A stretch of 64,000 nucleotides of DNA, taken from contig NZ_JAGYJH010000003.1 in the NCBI RefSeq assembly GCF_018402285.1, positions 930,001-994,000 of the forward strand, given 5' to 3'. The stretch comes from Hyphomonas sp. (lineage in GTDB: Bacteria; Pseudomonadota; Alphaproteobacteria; Caulobacterales; Hyphomonadaceae). Position 1 is the first letter of the stretch. Every line of letters starts with the position of its first letter. Shown here piece by piece: positions 56,162-64,000 of this stretch. The translations under genes and the position numbers were made by a program. The notes below the pieces were generated by a model, which saw only the letters and a program-made list of their open reading frames with translations, did not search any database and was not told where the DNA came from.

Positions 56162-57226
56162 ATGGGCACGCCCATGACCCTGCCGGTGCTCCTGGCCGAT
56201 GGCCGGGCGCCGCCGGTCACGCCCCTCATGGCCTTTCTGGCCGGGGCACATGCCGATCTGGCTGGCCGCATCTGGCCTGCGCCGCATGAGGAATTCCTCC
56301 TGCTGCCGGCCGCGCGGCGTCATGCTGCCATCCTCCTCGCCTTGCGGAGCGGATACAGCGCGCAGCGTCTGCAATGGCTCGCCGCCCGTGCGCGGGATGG
56401 GGAGCTCGCCGCAGAAATCTTCGGCGATCATCCGCCCGGCGGCGCGATGAAGGCCCTCGGCCGTATGGGGGAAATCCTCTGGGCGGGCGAGGCTTATCCG
56501 GTCTTCATCGATCTCTTCCGGGATGAGGCCGCCCGCCAGCTCATCCGTCACATGCCGGCGCTTCATCCGGAGGTTCTTGCCATTGTCAGCCTGCTGCCGG
56601 TCCGGCTGCGCCTGGCAAATGTGGTCAGCCTTCTGGGAACGGAGCGTCTGGCGGCGGCAGATCTTGCAGCTGCCTATGCCATGGCCCTGCGCGTGCGGGG
56701 TGAGGCGGCCGCAGGCGACATCGCCCAGCGTTTCGGCCGGGCGAAGACCTGGGCCGGGCTGTTCGAGGCCGCCGTTCAGGTCGTCCAGCCGCTTGTGCTG
56801 GCGCCGGTGGTTCCGCCCCCGGACCTGCCCGAGCCCTTCGTCCCGGTGCGGCGTTTCGAGATGCTGTCGAAAACCGCGCTCGAATTCCGCAACTGCCTGC
56901 GCGACTATGCGGCAGACCTTGCCTCGGGCCGCATGGCGGTCTGGATCTGGCGGGGGGAAGGCGGCCCGGCGGCGATTGCCCTGCGGCGCGATGCGGCGGG
57001 CTGGCGCCTCGCCGAAGCCCGCGGCCGGGACAATGCCGAGCTGCCCGATGCGGCTCTGATGGAGGTTGTTGCCGCTGTCCGCGCCGCCGGGGTACGCACC
57101 GGCGAAGCCTGGGCGATCCTCTACCGGCGGCTGGAAGACCGGGTGCATGAAGACCCCGCCGCCCGCCCGGCAGAAGGCCCGCCCAGCTGGCGGCAGCAAC
57201 TCTGCCTTGGCTATCTCTGGGACTGA
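56162..57226 (+). CDS. PcfJ-like protein downstream of rtcB
   Basis: A 354-residue protein. AAGGAGGTGG stands a few bases before ATG 56162. The first 200 residues are helical, rich in Ala, Leu and Arg, and not recognised. From about residue 235 the pattern RRFEMLSKTALEFRNCLRDYAADLASGRMAVWIWR, then AAIALRRDAAGWRLAEARGRDNAEL, resembles the PcfJ-type 'L..C...Y...G...I..I.....p.a.i.......l.q..g..N' domain found in plasmid and phage proteins of unknown role. The likeness is moderate. The gene follows rtcB but has its own promoter and leader. Confidence 0.5.
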   Translation: MGTPMTLPVLLADGRAPPVTPLMAFLAGAHADLAGRIWPAPHEEFLLLPAARRHAAILLALRSGYSAQRLQWLAARARDGELAAEIFGDHPPGGAMKALGRMGEILWAGEAYPVFIDLFRDEAARQLIRHMPALHPEVLAIVSLLPVRLRLANVVSLLGTERLAAADLAAAYAMALRVRGEAAAGDIAQRFGRAKTWAGLFEAAVQVVQPLVLAPVVPPPDLPEPFVPVRRFEMLSKTALEFRNCLRDYAADLASGRMAVWIWRGEGGPAAIALRRDAAGWRLAEARGRDNAELPDAALMEVVAAVRAAGVRTGEAWAILYRRLEDRVHEDPAARPAEGPPSWRQQLCLGYLWD

Positions 57227-57327
57227 GGAAAGCGGGGAAGCGCCTGGCGTCCGGGCCCGGGGCTTCCCTTGCTTTGCAGCCGCCCCGATCCGGGTTAGTC
57301 TCCCTTAAGGGAACAGGAGGAACCATC

Positions 57328-57924
57328 ATGGCCGACGGACAAGACACTGAAATACGGGCAAAATTCCGCGAAATGCTGGAAGGCTCCAAGGATGACTGGG
57401 ACATCATCGCGGAGCATTCGCGCCACTTCAACAAGGGCCTCGCTGCCCGCGTCATCAACCATCTGAAACTGCTGGACGGAGACTTCGGCGGCTTCCCGGT
57501 CGACCGGCTGACCCACTCCCTGCAGACCGCCACCCGCGCCCACCGCGATGGCCGCGACGAGGAATATGTTGTCTGCGCCCTGTTGCATGACATCGGCGAC
57601 ACGCTCGGCAGCTACAACCACCCCGATGTCGCCGCCGCGATCCTCAAGCCTTTCGTCTCGGACGCCAACCACTGGATGGTTGCCAATCACGGCATGTTCC
57701 AGGGTTATTATTTCTTCCACCATCTGGGCCTTGACCGGAATATGCGTGAGCAGCACCGGGACAATCCCTACTTTGAGCATTGCGCCCAGTTCTGCCATCT
57801 CTACGACCAGTCCGCCTTCGATCCGGAGTATGAGAGCGAGCCGCTCGAATTCTTCGTGCCGATGGTCGAGCGCGTCTTCTCGCGCCCGAAAAACTCGATG
57901 TATCTGCGCAAGGCAGAAGAATAG
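57328..57924 (+). CDS. HD-domain protein, possibly a di-iron oxygenase-type enzyme
   Basis: A 198-residue protein with a CAGGAGG before ATG 57328. Metal ligands read as in HD proteins: DRLTHSLQTATRAH (His near 63), LLHDIGDTLGSYNHPDVAAAIL (His-Asp at 87-88 and His at about 98), ANHGMFQGYYFFHH and a later Asp. The order and the YNHPD segment resemble PhnZ/TmpB-like HD oxygenases more than phosphohydrolases, but this is only a likeness. It is on the same strand as, and 100 bp after, the PcfJ-like gene. Confidence 0.7.
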   Translation: MADGQDTEIRAKFREMLEGSKDDWDIIAEHSRHFNKGLAARVINHLKLLDGDFGGFPVDRLTHSLQTATRAHRDGRDEEYVVCALLHDIGDTLGSYNHPDVAAAILKPFVSDANHWMVANHGMFQGYYFFHHLGLDRNMREQHRDNPYFEHCAQFCHLYDQSAFDPEYESEPLEFFVPMVERVFSRPKNSMYLRKAEE

Positions 57925-57939
57925 GATCGGTGGGCGGCC

Positions 57940-58164
57940 ATGCTGAAGCTTCTGGTATTCGTGGCGCTGGTGCTGGCCGTCCTGTATTTCTTCACCTGGG
58001 CAAACCGCCGCCCGCCGGGAGACTGGCGGCGCGATGGGGAAGATGACGGCCCGCTCACGCCCACAGGCCGTATAGGCCTTGATGATGACACGCGCCCGCC
58101 ATCTGCGCCCGCCCCCGAGCATGAGCTGGAAGACGCCGGCACAAGCCGCCGCCAGGACAGCTAG
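57940..58164 (+). CDS. Small single-pass membrane protein of unknown function
   Basis: A 74-residue protein starts with one membrane helix (LKLLVFVALVLAVLYFFTWA) followed by a charged, Pro/Asp/Glu-rich soluble tail. It begins 15 bp after the HD gene and is probably co-transcribed with it. No family is recognised. Confidence 0.55.
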   Translation: MLKLLVFVALVLAVLYFFTWANRRPPGDWRRDGEDDGPLTPTGRIGLDDDTRPPSAPAPEHELEDAGTSRRQDS

Positions 58165-58292
58165 CGCCGCCCCTCCGAGCATCGGGAGATCATCTGCCCA
58201 CGCCCTTTGCCCAAAGAGAAAGGGCGCCGGCGGGCCCCCTTACGGAAACCAGCCAGCGCCCTTCGATCTCTACACTGTAAACCTTGCGAGGC

Positions 58293-59213
58293 TTACTTCG
58301 CAGCTGCGGCGGCAACTGCCGAGAAGATGTTCTGCCCATGCTCGCCGCCGGCCTTGAAGGCCGGGCGGGTGGTGTTCACGTCGGTGATCTGGTCCCATTT
58401 GGCGGCAACGGCTTCCACCGTCAGCGCCTCGCCCTGGCCCACGAACACGCCGGCCGTTTCCACGATCCGCGCCATCGAGAACGCGCCTGCGCCCGCTGAC
58501 AGGATCATGCCGGTCGGCGCCTCCTCCTTCACGAGGTTGAGCACGCCCGGCGTCACATATTCCGGCTTCAGCGCTTCGAGCATCGCTTCGGACATGATGT
58601 CCTCGGTCATCCGCGTCGCGGCGATCGGGCAGACGGCGTTGATCTTGATGTCGTTCTTAGCCCCTTCGATCTTCAGTGTGTTCATCATGCCCACCACGCC
58701 GAGTTTCGCGGCGCCATAATTGGCCTGGCCAAAGTTGCCATAGAGACCGGTGGAGGAGGTGGTGACAACGATCCGGCCGTAATTCTGCGCCTTCATGATG
58801 TCCCAGGCGGCGTGGATCGGAAGGAAGCTGCCGCGCAGGTGAACGGCGAGCACAAGGTCGATGTCCTCGACGCTCATCTTGGAGAAGGAGCGGTCGCGCA
58901 GGATGCCGGCGTTGGCGATGAGGATGTCGATCCGGCCCCATTTGGCCATCGTGTCGTCGATCATGCGCTTGACGCCGTCAACGTCGGATACCGAGGAGCC
59001 ATTGGCGATGGCTTCGCCGCCGAAGGCTTCGATTTCGGCCACAACAGCCTTCGCCGCGTCCGAGCTGCCGCCCGAACCATCGCGCGAGCCGCCCAGATCG
59101 TTGACAACGACCTTTGCGCCGCGGCGGGCAAGTTCAAGCGCGTGAGCGCGGCCAAGGCCGCCGCCAGCGCCGGTCACAATGGCTACGCGGCCGTCAAAAC
59201 GGATCTCGGACAT
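58293..59213 (-). CDS. Short-chain dehydrogenase/reductase, MFE-2 hydroxyacyl-CoA dehydrogenase-like
   Basis: A 306-residue NAD(P)-dependent oxidoreductase. The cofactor site is TGAGGGLGRAHALELARRGAKVVVNDLGG, with the acidic Asp that favours NAD. The active site has TTSSTG (Ser), YGAAK (Tyr and Lys) and NAGIL. The N-terminal layout and the long C-terminal extension after ICP-type AVCPIAATRMTE match the 3-hydroxyacyl-CoA dehydrogenase domain of peroxisomal multifunctional enzyme 2. Fatty-acid or steroid side-chain oxidation is therefore likely. It is transcribed away from the VOC gene. Confidence 0.85.
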   Translation of the reverse strand: MSEIRFDGRVAIVTGAGGGLGRAHALELARRGAKVVVNDLGGSRDGSGGSSDAAKAVVAEIEAFGGEAIANGSSVSDVDGVKRMIDDTMAKWGRIDILIANAGILRDRSFSKMSVEDIDLVLAVHLRGSFLPIHAAWDIMKAQNYGRIVVTTSSTGLYGNFGQANYGAAKLGVVGMMNTLKIEGAKNDIKINAVCPIAATRMTEDIMSEAMLEALKPEYVTPGVLNLVKEEAPTGMILSAGAGAFSMARIVETAGVFVGQGEALTVEAVAAKWDQITDVNTTRPAFKAGGEHGQNIFSAVAAAAAK

Positions 59214-59355
59214 GGGTATCTCCCTGTAAACGGTGGTCCTGATTTGGCGGTGTCACACCAGACGTTCACGTCAACGTCAAGCATGTCCGCTGCGTCACCC
59301 CTTGCCGCAGGCGCTGCGGCATGATTGCTGGCGCCCTGCGATATGGGAGGAAACT

Positions 59356-59721
59356 ATGCTCGCTTACCTGACCCTCGGAACCAATGACAAGGAAAAGGCC
59401 TTCGCCTTTTACGACGCCGTGCTGGGCGAAATGGGCGCCAAGCGCTTCTTCGCAAACGACCGCCTGCAATTCTACGGCGTCGCCCCCGGCCAGCCGATGT
59501 TCGCCATCGGCACCCCCTATGAAGGCGCCGCCACCGCCGGCAATGGCGTGATGCCCGCCATCGCCGTGGCCGACAAGGAAACCGTCGACAAGGTCTACGC
59601 CAAGGCCCGCGAGCTTGGCGCGCCCTGCGAAGGCGAACCTGGCCAGCGCATGCCCACCTTCTACGGCGCCTATTTCCGCGATCCCGACGGCAACAAGATC
59701 TGCGTCTGCAAGCTCGGTTAA
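59356..59721 (+). CDS. VOC (glyoxalase/bleomycin-resistance) family protein
   Basis: A 121-residue protein with a single vicinal-oxygen-chelate domain: LTLGTNDKEKAFAFYDAVLGEMGA at the start and GAYFRDPDGNKICVCKLG at the end. The domain is made of the usual paired beta-alpha-beta modules. Metal-ligand positions are not all clear, so function cannot be given. GGGAGG lies a few bases before ATG 59356. It ends at a strong terminator shared with the opposite gene. Confidence 0.8.
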   Translation: MLAYLTLGTNDKEKAFAFYDAVLGEMGAKRFFANDRLQFYGVAPGQPMFAIGTPYEGAATAGNGVMPAIAVADKETVDKVYAKARELGAPCEGEPGQRMPTFYGAYFRDPDGNKICVCKLG

Positions 59722-59743
59722 TTCCGTTTCAGGCCGGACACTC

Positions 59744-59776
59744 AAAAGCCCTCCGGCGCAAGCCGGAGGGCTTTTT
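59744..59776. terminator. Bidirectional intrinsic terminator between the VOC and S10 peptidase genes
   Basis: A 14-bp perfect stem (59744-59757 with 59762-59775) with a GCAA loop has A runs on the left and T runs on the right, so it can end both convergent transcripts. Confidence 0.92.
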
Positions 59777-59785
59777 CCTTGGCAC

Positions 59786-61328
59786 TCACTCCGGCCGCTG
59801 ATCCTCCAGCGCCCCGGCATAAAACGCCCGCAGGTCTGCCGCGATCGCGTCCAGCGCAGGCTCGTTCAGATACATCATGTGCCCGGCCTGATAGTAGGTC
59901 ATCGCCACCCGCTCCTGCGGAATGCCATAGCGGCCAAAGGTGATCTCCGCGTCGAAGAAGGGCGTGATCATGTCGAAATAGCCGTTGGCCACCCAGGCCC
60001 TCAGGGCCGTGTTCCGGCGCATGGCGGTGGAGAGCTGCCGCCCGGCATTCACATAGCTCGGCTCCCAGTATTCCCCCTCAGCGGCGTTGCGGAAGTTCCA
60101 GCCATTGCCCGCCGCCTCGCTGGAAACGATATAGGGCCGGTCCATGCGCACGCCGAGATCCCGGTAGAGATAGTCGTTGAGCAGGGAGGTATACGCCGAC
60201 TCGATGAAATAGCTCGACGCGTCGGCCTCAGGCACCTCGGCCACATCATCGGCCTCATCCCCGGCATAGCGCCCGTCCAGCCGCCCGATGGCAAGGCCCT
60301 CCTCGCGCAGCAATTCCTTCTGAAAACGCGGCATCAGGATGCGCAGGTCAGAGCGCTCAACATATTCTGCCGAAAGCCCGGTGAAATAGACCAGCCGCTC
60401 CCGGATGCGCGCGCGTTCCTGCGGAGAGAGCTGCGCGCCTTTCCAAAGCGCCGGGCCATATTCATCGCGCGCAAAGGCGCGGGCATCGCTCAGAAACTCT
60501 GCCTGCGGAACGCCTTGTCCGGCCTTGCCATGATACTGCGCCGCTGCTGCCATGCTCGGCAGGTAGGTGACATAGGAATAGACGTTATCATGCACCGAGG
60601 TTGAGCCCTCATAGTCGAGCGCCTGGGAAATCAGCACCAGCCCGTTGAGCGAAATGTCCACTTCGCCCGTCGCCATCCGGTGGGCAAGGTAAGCCGCCCG
60701 CGTGGTGCCAAAGCTTTCCCCGATCAGATATTTTGGCGCGTTCCAGCGCTGGTTCTTGGTGATCCATATACGGATGAATTCCGCAATCGAGCTGCCATCG
60801 CCTTCCTCGCTCCAATAGTCCTTGTCCACGCCCTTGCCCACGGCGCGGCTATAGCCGGTGCCGACCGGATCAATGAACACAAGGTCGGTCACGTCCAGGA
60901 GGGACAGCGGATTGTCCAGCATCACATAGGGCGCGGCGCCATCGTCGCTGTCAGCATCGCTCGCCACCTGAACGCGCTTGGGGCCGAGCAGGCCAAGGTG
61001 CAGCCAGACAGAGGCAGAGCCGGGCCCGCCATTGAACACGAAGGAAACCGGCCGCGGCCCGCGCGCATTCTCGCGGATATAGGAAATGGTGAAGAGGCTC
61101 GCGGCCGGCTCGCCATCCTTGCCGGGAATATGCGTCTCGCCCGCCTCCACGCGGTAGGTCATCTTCTGCCCGCCAAACGTTCCGGAATGCGTGCTGGTAA
61201 ACATCACCGGCTCGGGCACCGGCTTGGCGGCGGCTTCTTCCTTGGTCGCGGCTCTTCTCCTGCGCAACGGCAAAGCCGGGCAGGGCGGCGCCCAGAACCA
61301 GCGCCATCAACAATCCCCGTAATTTCAT
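59786..61328 (-). CDS. Secreted S10-family serine carboxypeptidase, with a one-base frame break near its start
   Basis: Carboxypeptidase of the S10 family. The catalytic Ser is in YLIGESFGTTRAAYLAHRM, the Asp in NGYFDMITPF and the His in YYQAGHMMYLNEPAL. The N-terminal FNGGPGSASVWLHLGLLGP carries the oxyanion glycines. ATG at 61326-61328 opens a perfect signal peptide (MKLRGLLMALVLGAALPGFA), but that frame ends soon, and the mature protein continues in the next frame from about 61250 (AATKEEAAAKPVPEP). One surplus base in or near 61245-61255 explains this and gives a 513-residue protein. The alternative is an internal TTG start at 61273 without export. Confidence 0.85.
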
Positions 61329-61601
61329 GGTCAGCCCTCAGCCCTTTAAAGCCCATCCCGCCGGTTCGCATGCGTGCGGACAGGCGCTTGATATCAAAGG
61401 CAAAAGCTATTGCCCGTTTCCGGGGCCGTCAAATCCTTCAGCCGCGCTGGCGGGCTGGCAATAATAACCGTCCTACGCGCCATAGTATCCATTTCCTCTT
61501 TCCATTGCCGCCGAATTGGTGGGTATGTAAAAAAGGCTTTATGGCGCCCACACCACGCTGATCGCCCTCGGGGAAAAGCTCGTGATCCGGGAGGAAGAGG
61601 A

Positions 61602-62435
61602 ATGCGAACAAAAGCCGGCCTAGCTGCGCTCCTGCTCACGTCCTGTTCTGGTGAGGCTGCCGAGCCTGTCCTCGAGGCATGTGAGCAAGACCTGGCCGAT
61701 ACCAAGATAGGCCTTGTGGCCAAGATCCGCGTCGACGGACATCCGCGAACCGTCCTCTTGGATACAGGGATAAATGGGTTGGTAGTCAGCGATCAGGACT
61801 TTCTGGCGCCTCCTGCCGAAACGCATGAAGGGGAGGCCCTACAGCAAACAGTTCTGCCAAGGACCGTGACCCTCCAAGGGTGCCCTTCTGAAATCGAGGT
61901 GCCTGCCATTTCATCAAGGAAGATGCCGGACGGGATGCTGGCCTCTTCCAATGCCTTGATGAACCCCGATGTGCTGGCACGCGGCCATCTCGTCACCCTG
62001 AAGATCGGCGAGAAGAAGCTCAGCATCCAGCCACTTGAAAGGGGGACGGAGTCTTGTGCAGCCCACCGGGAAGATCCGTCCCATATTCCCGTGATGGACC
62101 GCTACACGATGCGGGTCGAAGACCACCAAGGCGTCATGCACACCGCGATCCTTGATACGGGTACAGGTGTATCAGTCTTCAGGACAGAATTGCTTGATCC
62201 GACGGCTCCCAAGATCCGGAGCGGCAAGCTCTTGACCCTGTCCGGGATTGTCGATGCCGATCTTTATGGCGGTCAGAAGGTCGTGCTCGGAGGCAAGCAT
62301 GCCTTGGAAGCGGACGTACTGATTGCCGACGTCCCATTCCCTTCGGATATCGGCGGCTTTGTCGGGCTCAACATGCTCGGCGCTTGCGACGTCGCCTTCT
62401 GCGGGGATGCCACTTGGCTCGCCTGCGAGGGGTAG
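61602..62435 (+). CDS. Aspartyl-protease-like exported lipoprotein
   Basis: A 277-residue protein from ATG 61602, preceded by GAGGAAGAGGA. A short leader ends in the lipobox LLTSC (Cys near residue 15), so the protein is probably a lipoprotein. Two copies of the aspartyl-protease DTG motif are present: VLLDTGINGLVVS at about residue 54 and AILDTGTGVSVFR at about 185. The pair is like the two lobes of a pepsin-type fold or the single-lobe retropepsin-like families fused. Whether it cleaves peptides is unknown. It is flanked by a 273-bp gap on the left and nupC on the right. Confidence 0.7.
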   Translation: MRTKAGLAALLLTSCSGEAAEPVLEACEQDLADTKIGLVAKIRVDGHPRTVLLDTGINGLVVSDQDFLAPPAETHEGEALQQTVLPRTVTLQGCPSEIEVPAISSRKMPDGMLASSNALMNPDVLARGHLVTLKIGEKKLSIQPLERGTESCAAHREDPSHIPVMDRYTMRVEDHQGVMHTAILDTGTGVSVFRTELLDPTAPKIRSGKLLTLSGIVDADLYGGQKVVLGGKHALEADVLIADVPFPSDIGGFVGLNMLGACDVAFCGDATWLACEG

Positions 62436-62528
62436 TCCCCGCCTCAATTGCCATTCCCGCTTTCCAAGCCTTTCCGCGCCCGTTAAGTCTCAACGCTTGG
62501 GTCTGATTTGCGGGAGGGCTGACGCAAC

Positions 62529-63818
62529 ATGCCGGCAGGATATGAATGGGGCTGGGATAACGGCCGCGCGCTGATCGGGATCGTCCTGATTTACGGTCTG
62601 TGCTGGGTGCTTTCGGAAAAGCGCAAGCTCTTCCCCTGGAAGATCGTGCTCGGCGCCACGGCCATGCAGTTTGCCTTCGCCCTCATCCTCTTCGGCATTC
62701 CCTTCATCAAGGACATCCTCCTGGCCGCCAACGGCCTCGTCGATGGCCTCCAGAACGCCACCCGCGCGGGCACCAGTTTCGTCTTCGGATATGTCGGGGA
62801 TAACGTCGCCGCCAGCGAGCTGATCGGCGGGTCCGCCCCGCCACTCTTCTTCTTCCAGATCCTGCCCATCATCATCGTCGTGGCGGCCCTCTCGGCCATC
62901 CTCTGGCATTGGCATATCCTTCGCTGGATCACCAATGGCTTTGCCTTCGTCTTCCGGCGCGGCATGGGCCTCGGCGGGGCCACATCGCTGGCCGTCTCGG
63001 CCAACGTCTTCATGGGCATGACCGAAGCCCCCGTCCTCATCCGCCCTTACATCAAAGGCATGACGCGGTCCGAGCTGCTGATCATGATGACCGCCGGCTT
63101 TGCCACCATCGCGGGCTCGGTCCTCGTCGTCTACGGCGCCTTTCTCGAAGGCAAGATGGCAAACCCCTTGCCCCAGCTTCTGGCCGCCTCGATCATCGCT
63201 GCGCCTGCCGCCGTCGGCGTCGCCCTCGCCATGATCCCGGAAACGACGCCCGCGTCGGAGCGGATGAAAGACCCCGATTTCAAATACGCCTCCACCATGG
63301 ATGCCTTCTCCACCGGCGCCACCGATGGGCTGAAGATCGTCTTCAACATTGCCACCATGCTGATCGCCGCCCTTGCGCTGCTCTGGCTGGTCAATGCAGG
63401 CCTTGGCGTCTTCCCGGATGTGAACGGCGCGCCGCTCTCCATCGAGCGTATTCTCGGCTGGATCTTCGCGCCCCTGATGTACATGATCGGCGTGCCGTGG
63501 AGCGAAGCCTCCCAGTCCGGCTCGCTGATGGGCGTGAAAACCGTGCTCACCGAATTTGTCGCCTTCCTGCAGCTGGCAGAGGTTCCGGTCGAGGCGATGG
63601 ACCCGCGCACGCGGATGATCACCGCCCACGCCATCTGCGGCTTTGCCAACTTTGGCTCCATGGGCATCCTGATCGGCGGCCTCTCCATCGTCGAGCCCGA
63701 GCGCCGCGACGACTTCCTCAGCCTCGCCTGGCGCACCCTCCTGGCCGGCACGCTCGCCACCTGCCTCTCCGGCGCCGTGGTGGCCGCGCTGCCCTACGCC
63801 CTCTTCGCAGGCGGCTGA
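62529..63818 (+). CDS. nupC: Concentrative nucleoside transporter, NupC/CNT family
   Basis: This inner-membrane transporter takes up nucleosides with sodium or protons. The 429-residue protein has about ten hydrophobic segments, with the family signature region GATSLAVSANVFMGMTEAPVLIRPYI, then TRSELLIMMTAGFATIAGSVL. The C-terminal part has TDGLKIVFNIATMLIA and ICGFANFGSMGILIGG. The length and the order match CNT proteins. It could feed salvage of RNA-derived nucleosides, but there is no direct link to the neighbouring genes. Confidence 0.94.
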   Translation: MPAGYEWGWDNGRALIGIVLIYGLCWVLSEKRKLFPWKIVLGATAMQFAFALILFGIPFIKDILLAANGLVDGLQNATRAGTSFVFGYVGDNVAASELIGGSAPPLFFFQILPIIIVVAALSAILWHWHILRWITNGFAFVFRRGMGLGGATSLAVSANVFMGMTEAPVLIRPYIKGMTRSELLIMMTAGFATIAGSVLVVYGAFLEGKMANPLPQLLAASIIAAPAAVGVALAMIPETTPASERMKDPDFKYASTMDAFSTGATDGLKIVFNIATMLIAALALLWLVNAGLGVFPDVNGAPLSIERILGWIFAPLMYMIGVPWSEASQSGSLMGVKTVLTEFVAFLQLAEVPVEAMDPRTRMITAHAICGFANFGSMGILIGGLSIVEPERRDDFLSLAWRTLLAGTLATCLSGAVVAALPYALFAGG

Positions 63819-63910
63819 CGCAGCGGCCGGGGTCGCCTTCGGGCCCGCCAGGCCCTAGATGTGACGCGGGCGAGGGCAACCGCCGCGCCCTGAAAACAGG
63901 GAGCCTTGAT

Positions 63911-64000
63911 TTGCCTTATCGGACCGGACTGCTCGTTATTGCCGCTGCCATGCTTGCGCCCTCTGCGCCGGCCGAAGCGCCCCAGCGGCTGGACCCCGTC
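63911..64000 (+). CDS. Start of an exported protein, cut by the window edge
   Basis: From TTG 63911, after a GGGAG, 30 codons are open to the edge and encode a signal-peptide-like sequence (MPYRTGLLVIAAAMLAPSAP then AEAPQRLDPV). The start is not certain because it is a TTG, and the product cannot be identified from the part visible. Confidence 0.45.
   Translation, partial: MPYRTGLLVIAAAMLAPSAPAEAPQRLDPV

Overview
The window is a 64 kb piece of a GC-rich alphaproteobacterial chromosome. Several features fit a free-living, probably aquatic member of the Caulobacterales/Hyphomonadaceae group: an alphaproteobacterial-type RpoD, a large TonB-dependent receptor without a Gram-positive-type uptake system, a peptide ABC transporter, and promoters with a TTGAC-type -35 and a degenerate -10. 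This placement is inferred from gene content and general look; no rRNA gene is present to confirm it. No prophage, CRISPR array, tRNA gene or intact insertion sequence was seen.

Layout. (1) 1-3039: the end of dnaG and rpoD, with a terminator. (2) 3040-23750: mixed housekeeping and accessory genes. They are a methyltransferase, a transglutaminase-like protein, a secreted hydrolase, the peptide permeases OppB/OppC, a DUF442 protein, an ATP-grasp-like protein, a metallo-beta-lactamase-fold hydrolase, the binding lipoprotein OppA, a DUF3667 membrane protein, a TonB-dependent receptor, two RNA methyltransferases, an envelope pair (BON/OmpA-like plus coiled-coil/HhH) and an M48 peptidase. (3) 23780-54191: one long transcription and translation block, rplKAJL-rpoBC, rpsLG-fusA-tuf, S10, spc (with secY and adk) and alpha (rpsM-rpsK-rpoA-rplQ). 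Promoters can be read before rplK, rplJ, rpsL, rpsJ and rpsM, and terminators after rplA, rpoC, tuf and rplQ. secE and nusG are not in their usual place before rplK, and rpmJ and rpsD are absent. (4) 54192-64000: rtcB RNA ligase behind a highly structured leader or small RNA, a PcfJ-like protein, an HD-domain protein, a short-chain dehydrogenase, a VOC protein, a secreted S10 carboxypeptidase, an aspartyl-protease-like lipoprotein, a NupC nucleoside transporter and the start of another secreted protein.

The most interesting signal lies at 54349-54639, before rtcB. A promoter of the same type as the ribosomal promoters is followed by about 185 nt that fold into a 10-bp closing helix around several small hairpins, two more hairpins and a strong intrinsic terminator. 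The left arm of that terminator is perfectly complementary over 11 nt to a site just before rtcB, and the GGAG of the rtcB ribosome binding region sits in a tetraloop. This looks like a structured RNA or attenuator controlling an RNA-repair ligase; I do not recognise it as a known family.

Three genes carry single-base reading-frame breaks: dnaG near 448-452, rpoB at 29890-29893 and the S10 peptidase near 61245-61255. Two are essential genes and their breaks fall in G runs, so sequencing or assembly error is the simplest explanation. The coordinates here treat each as one gene.
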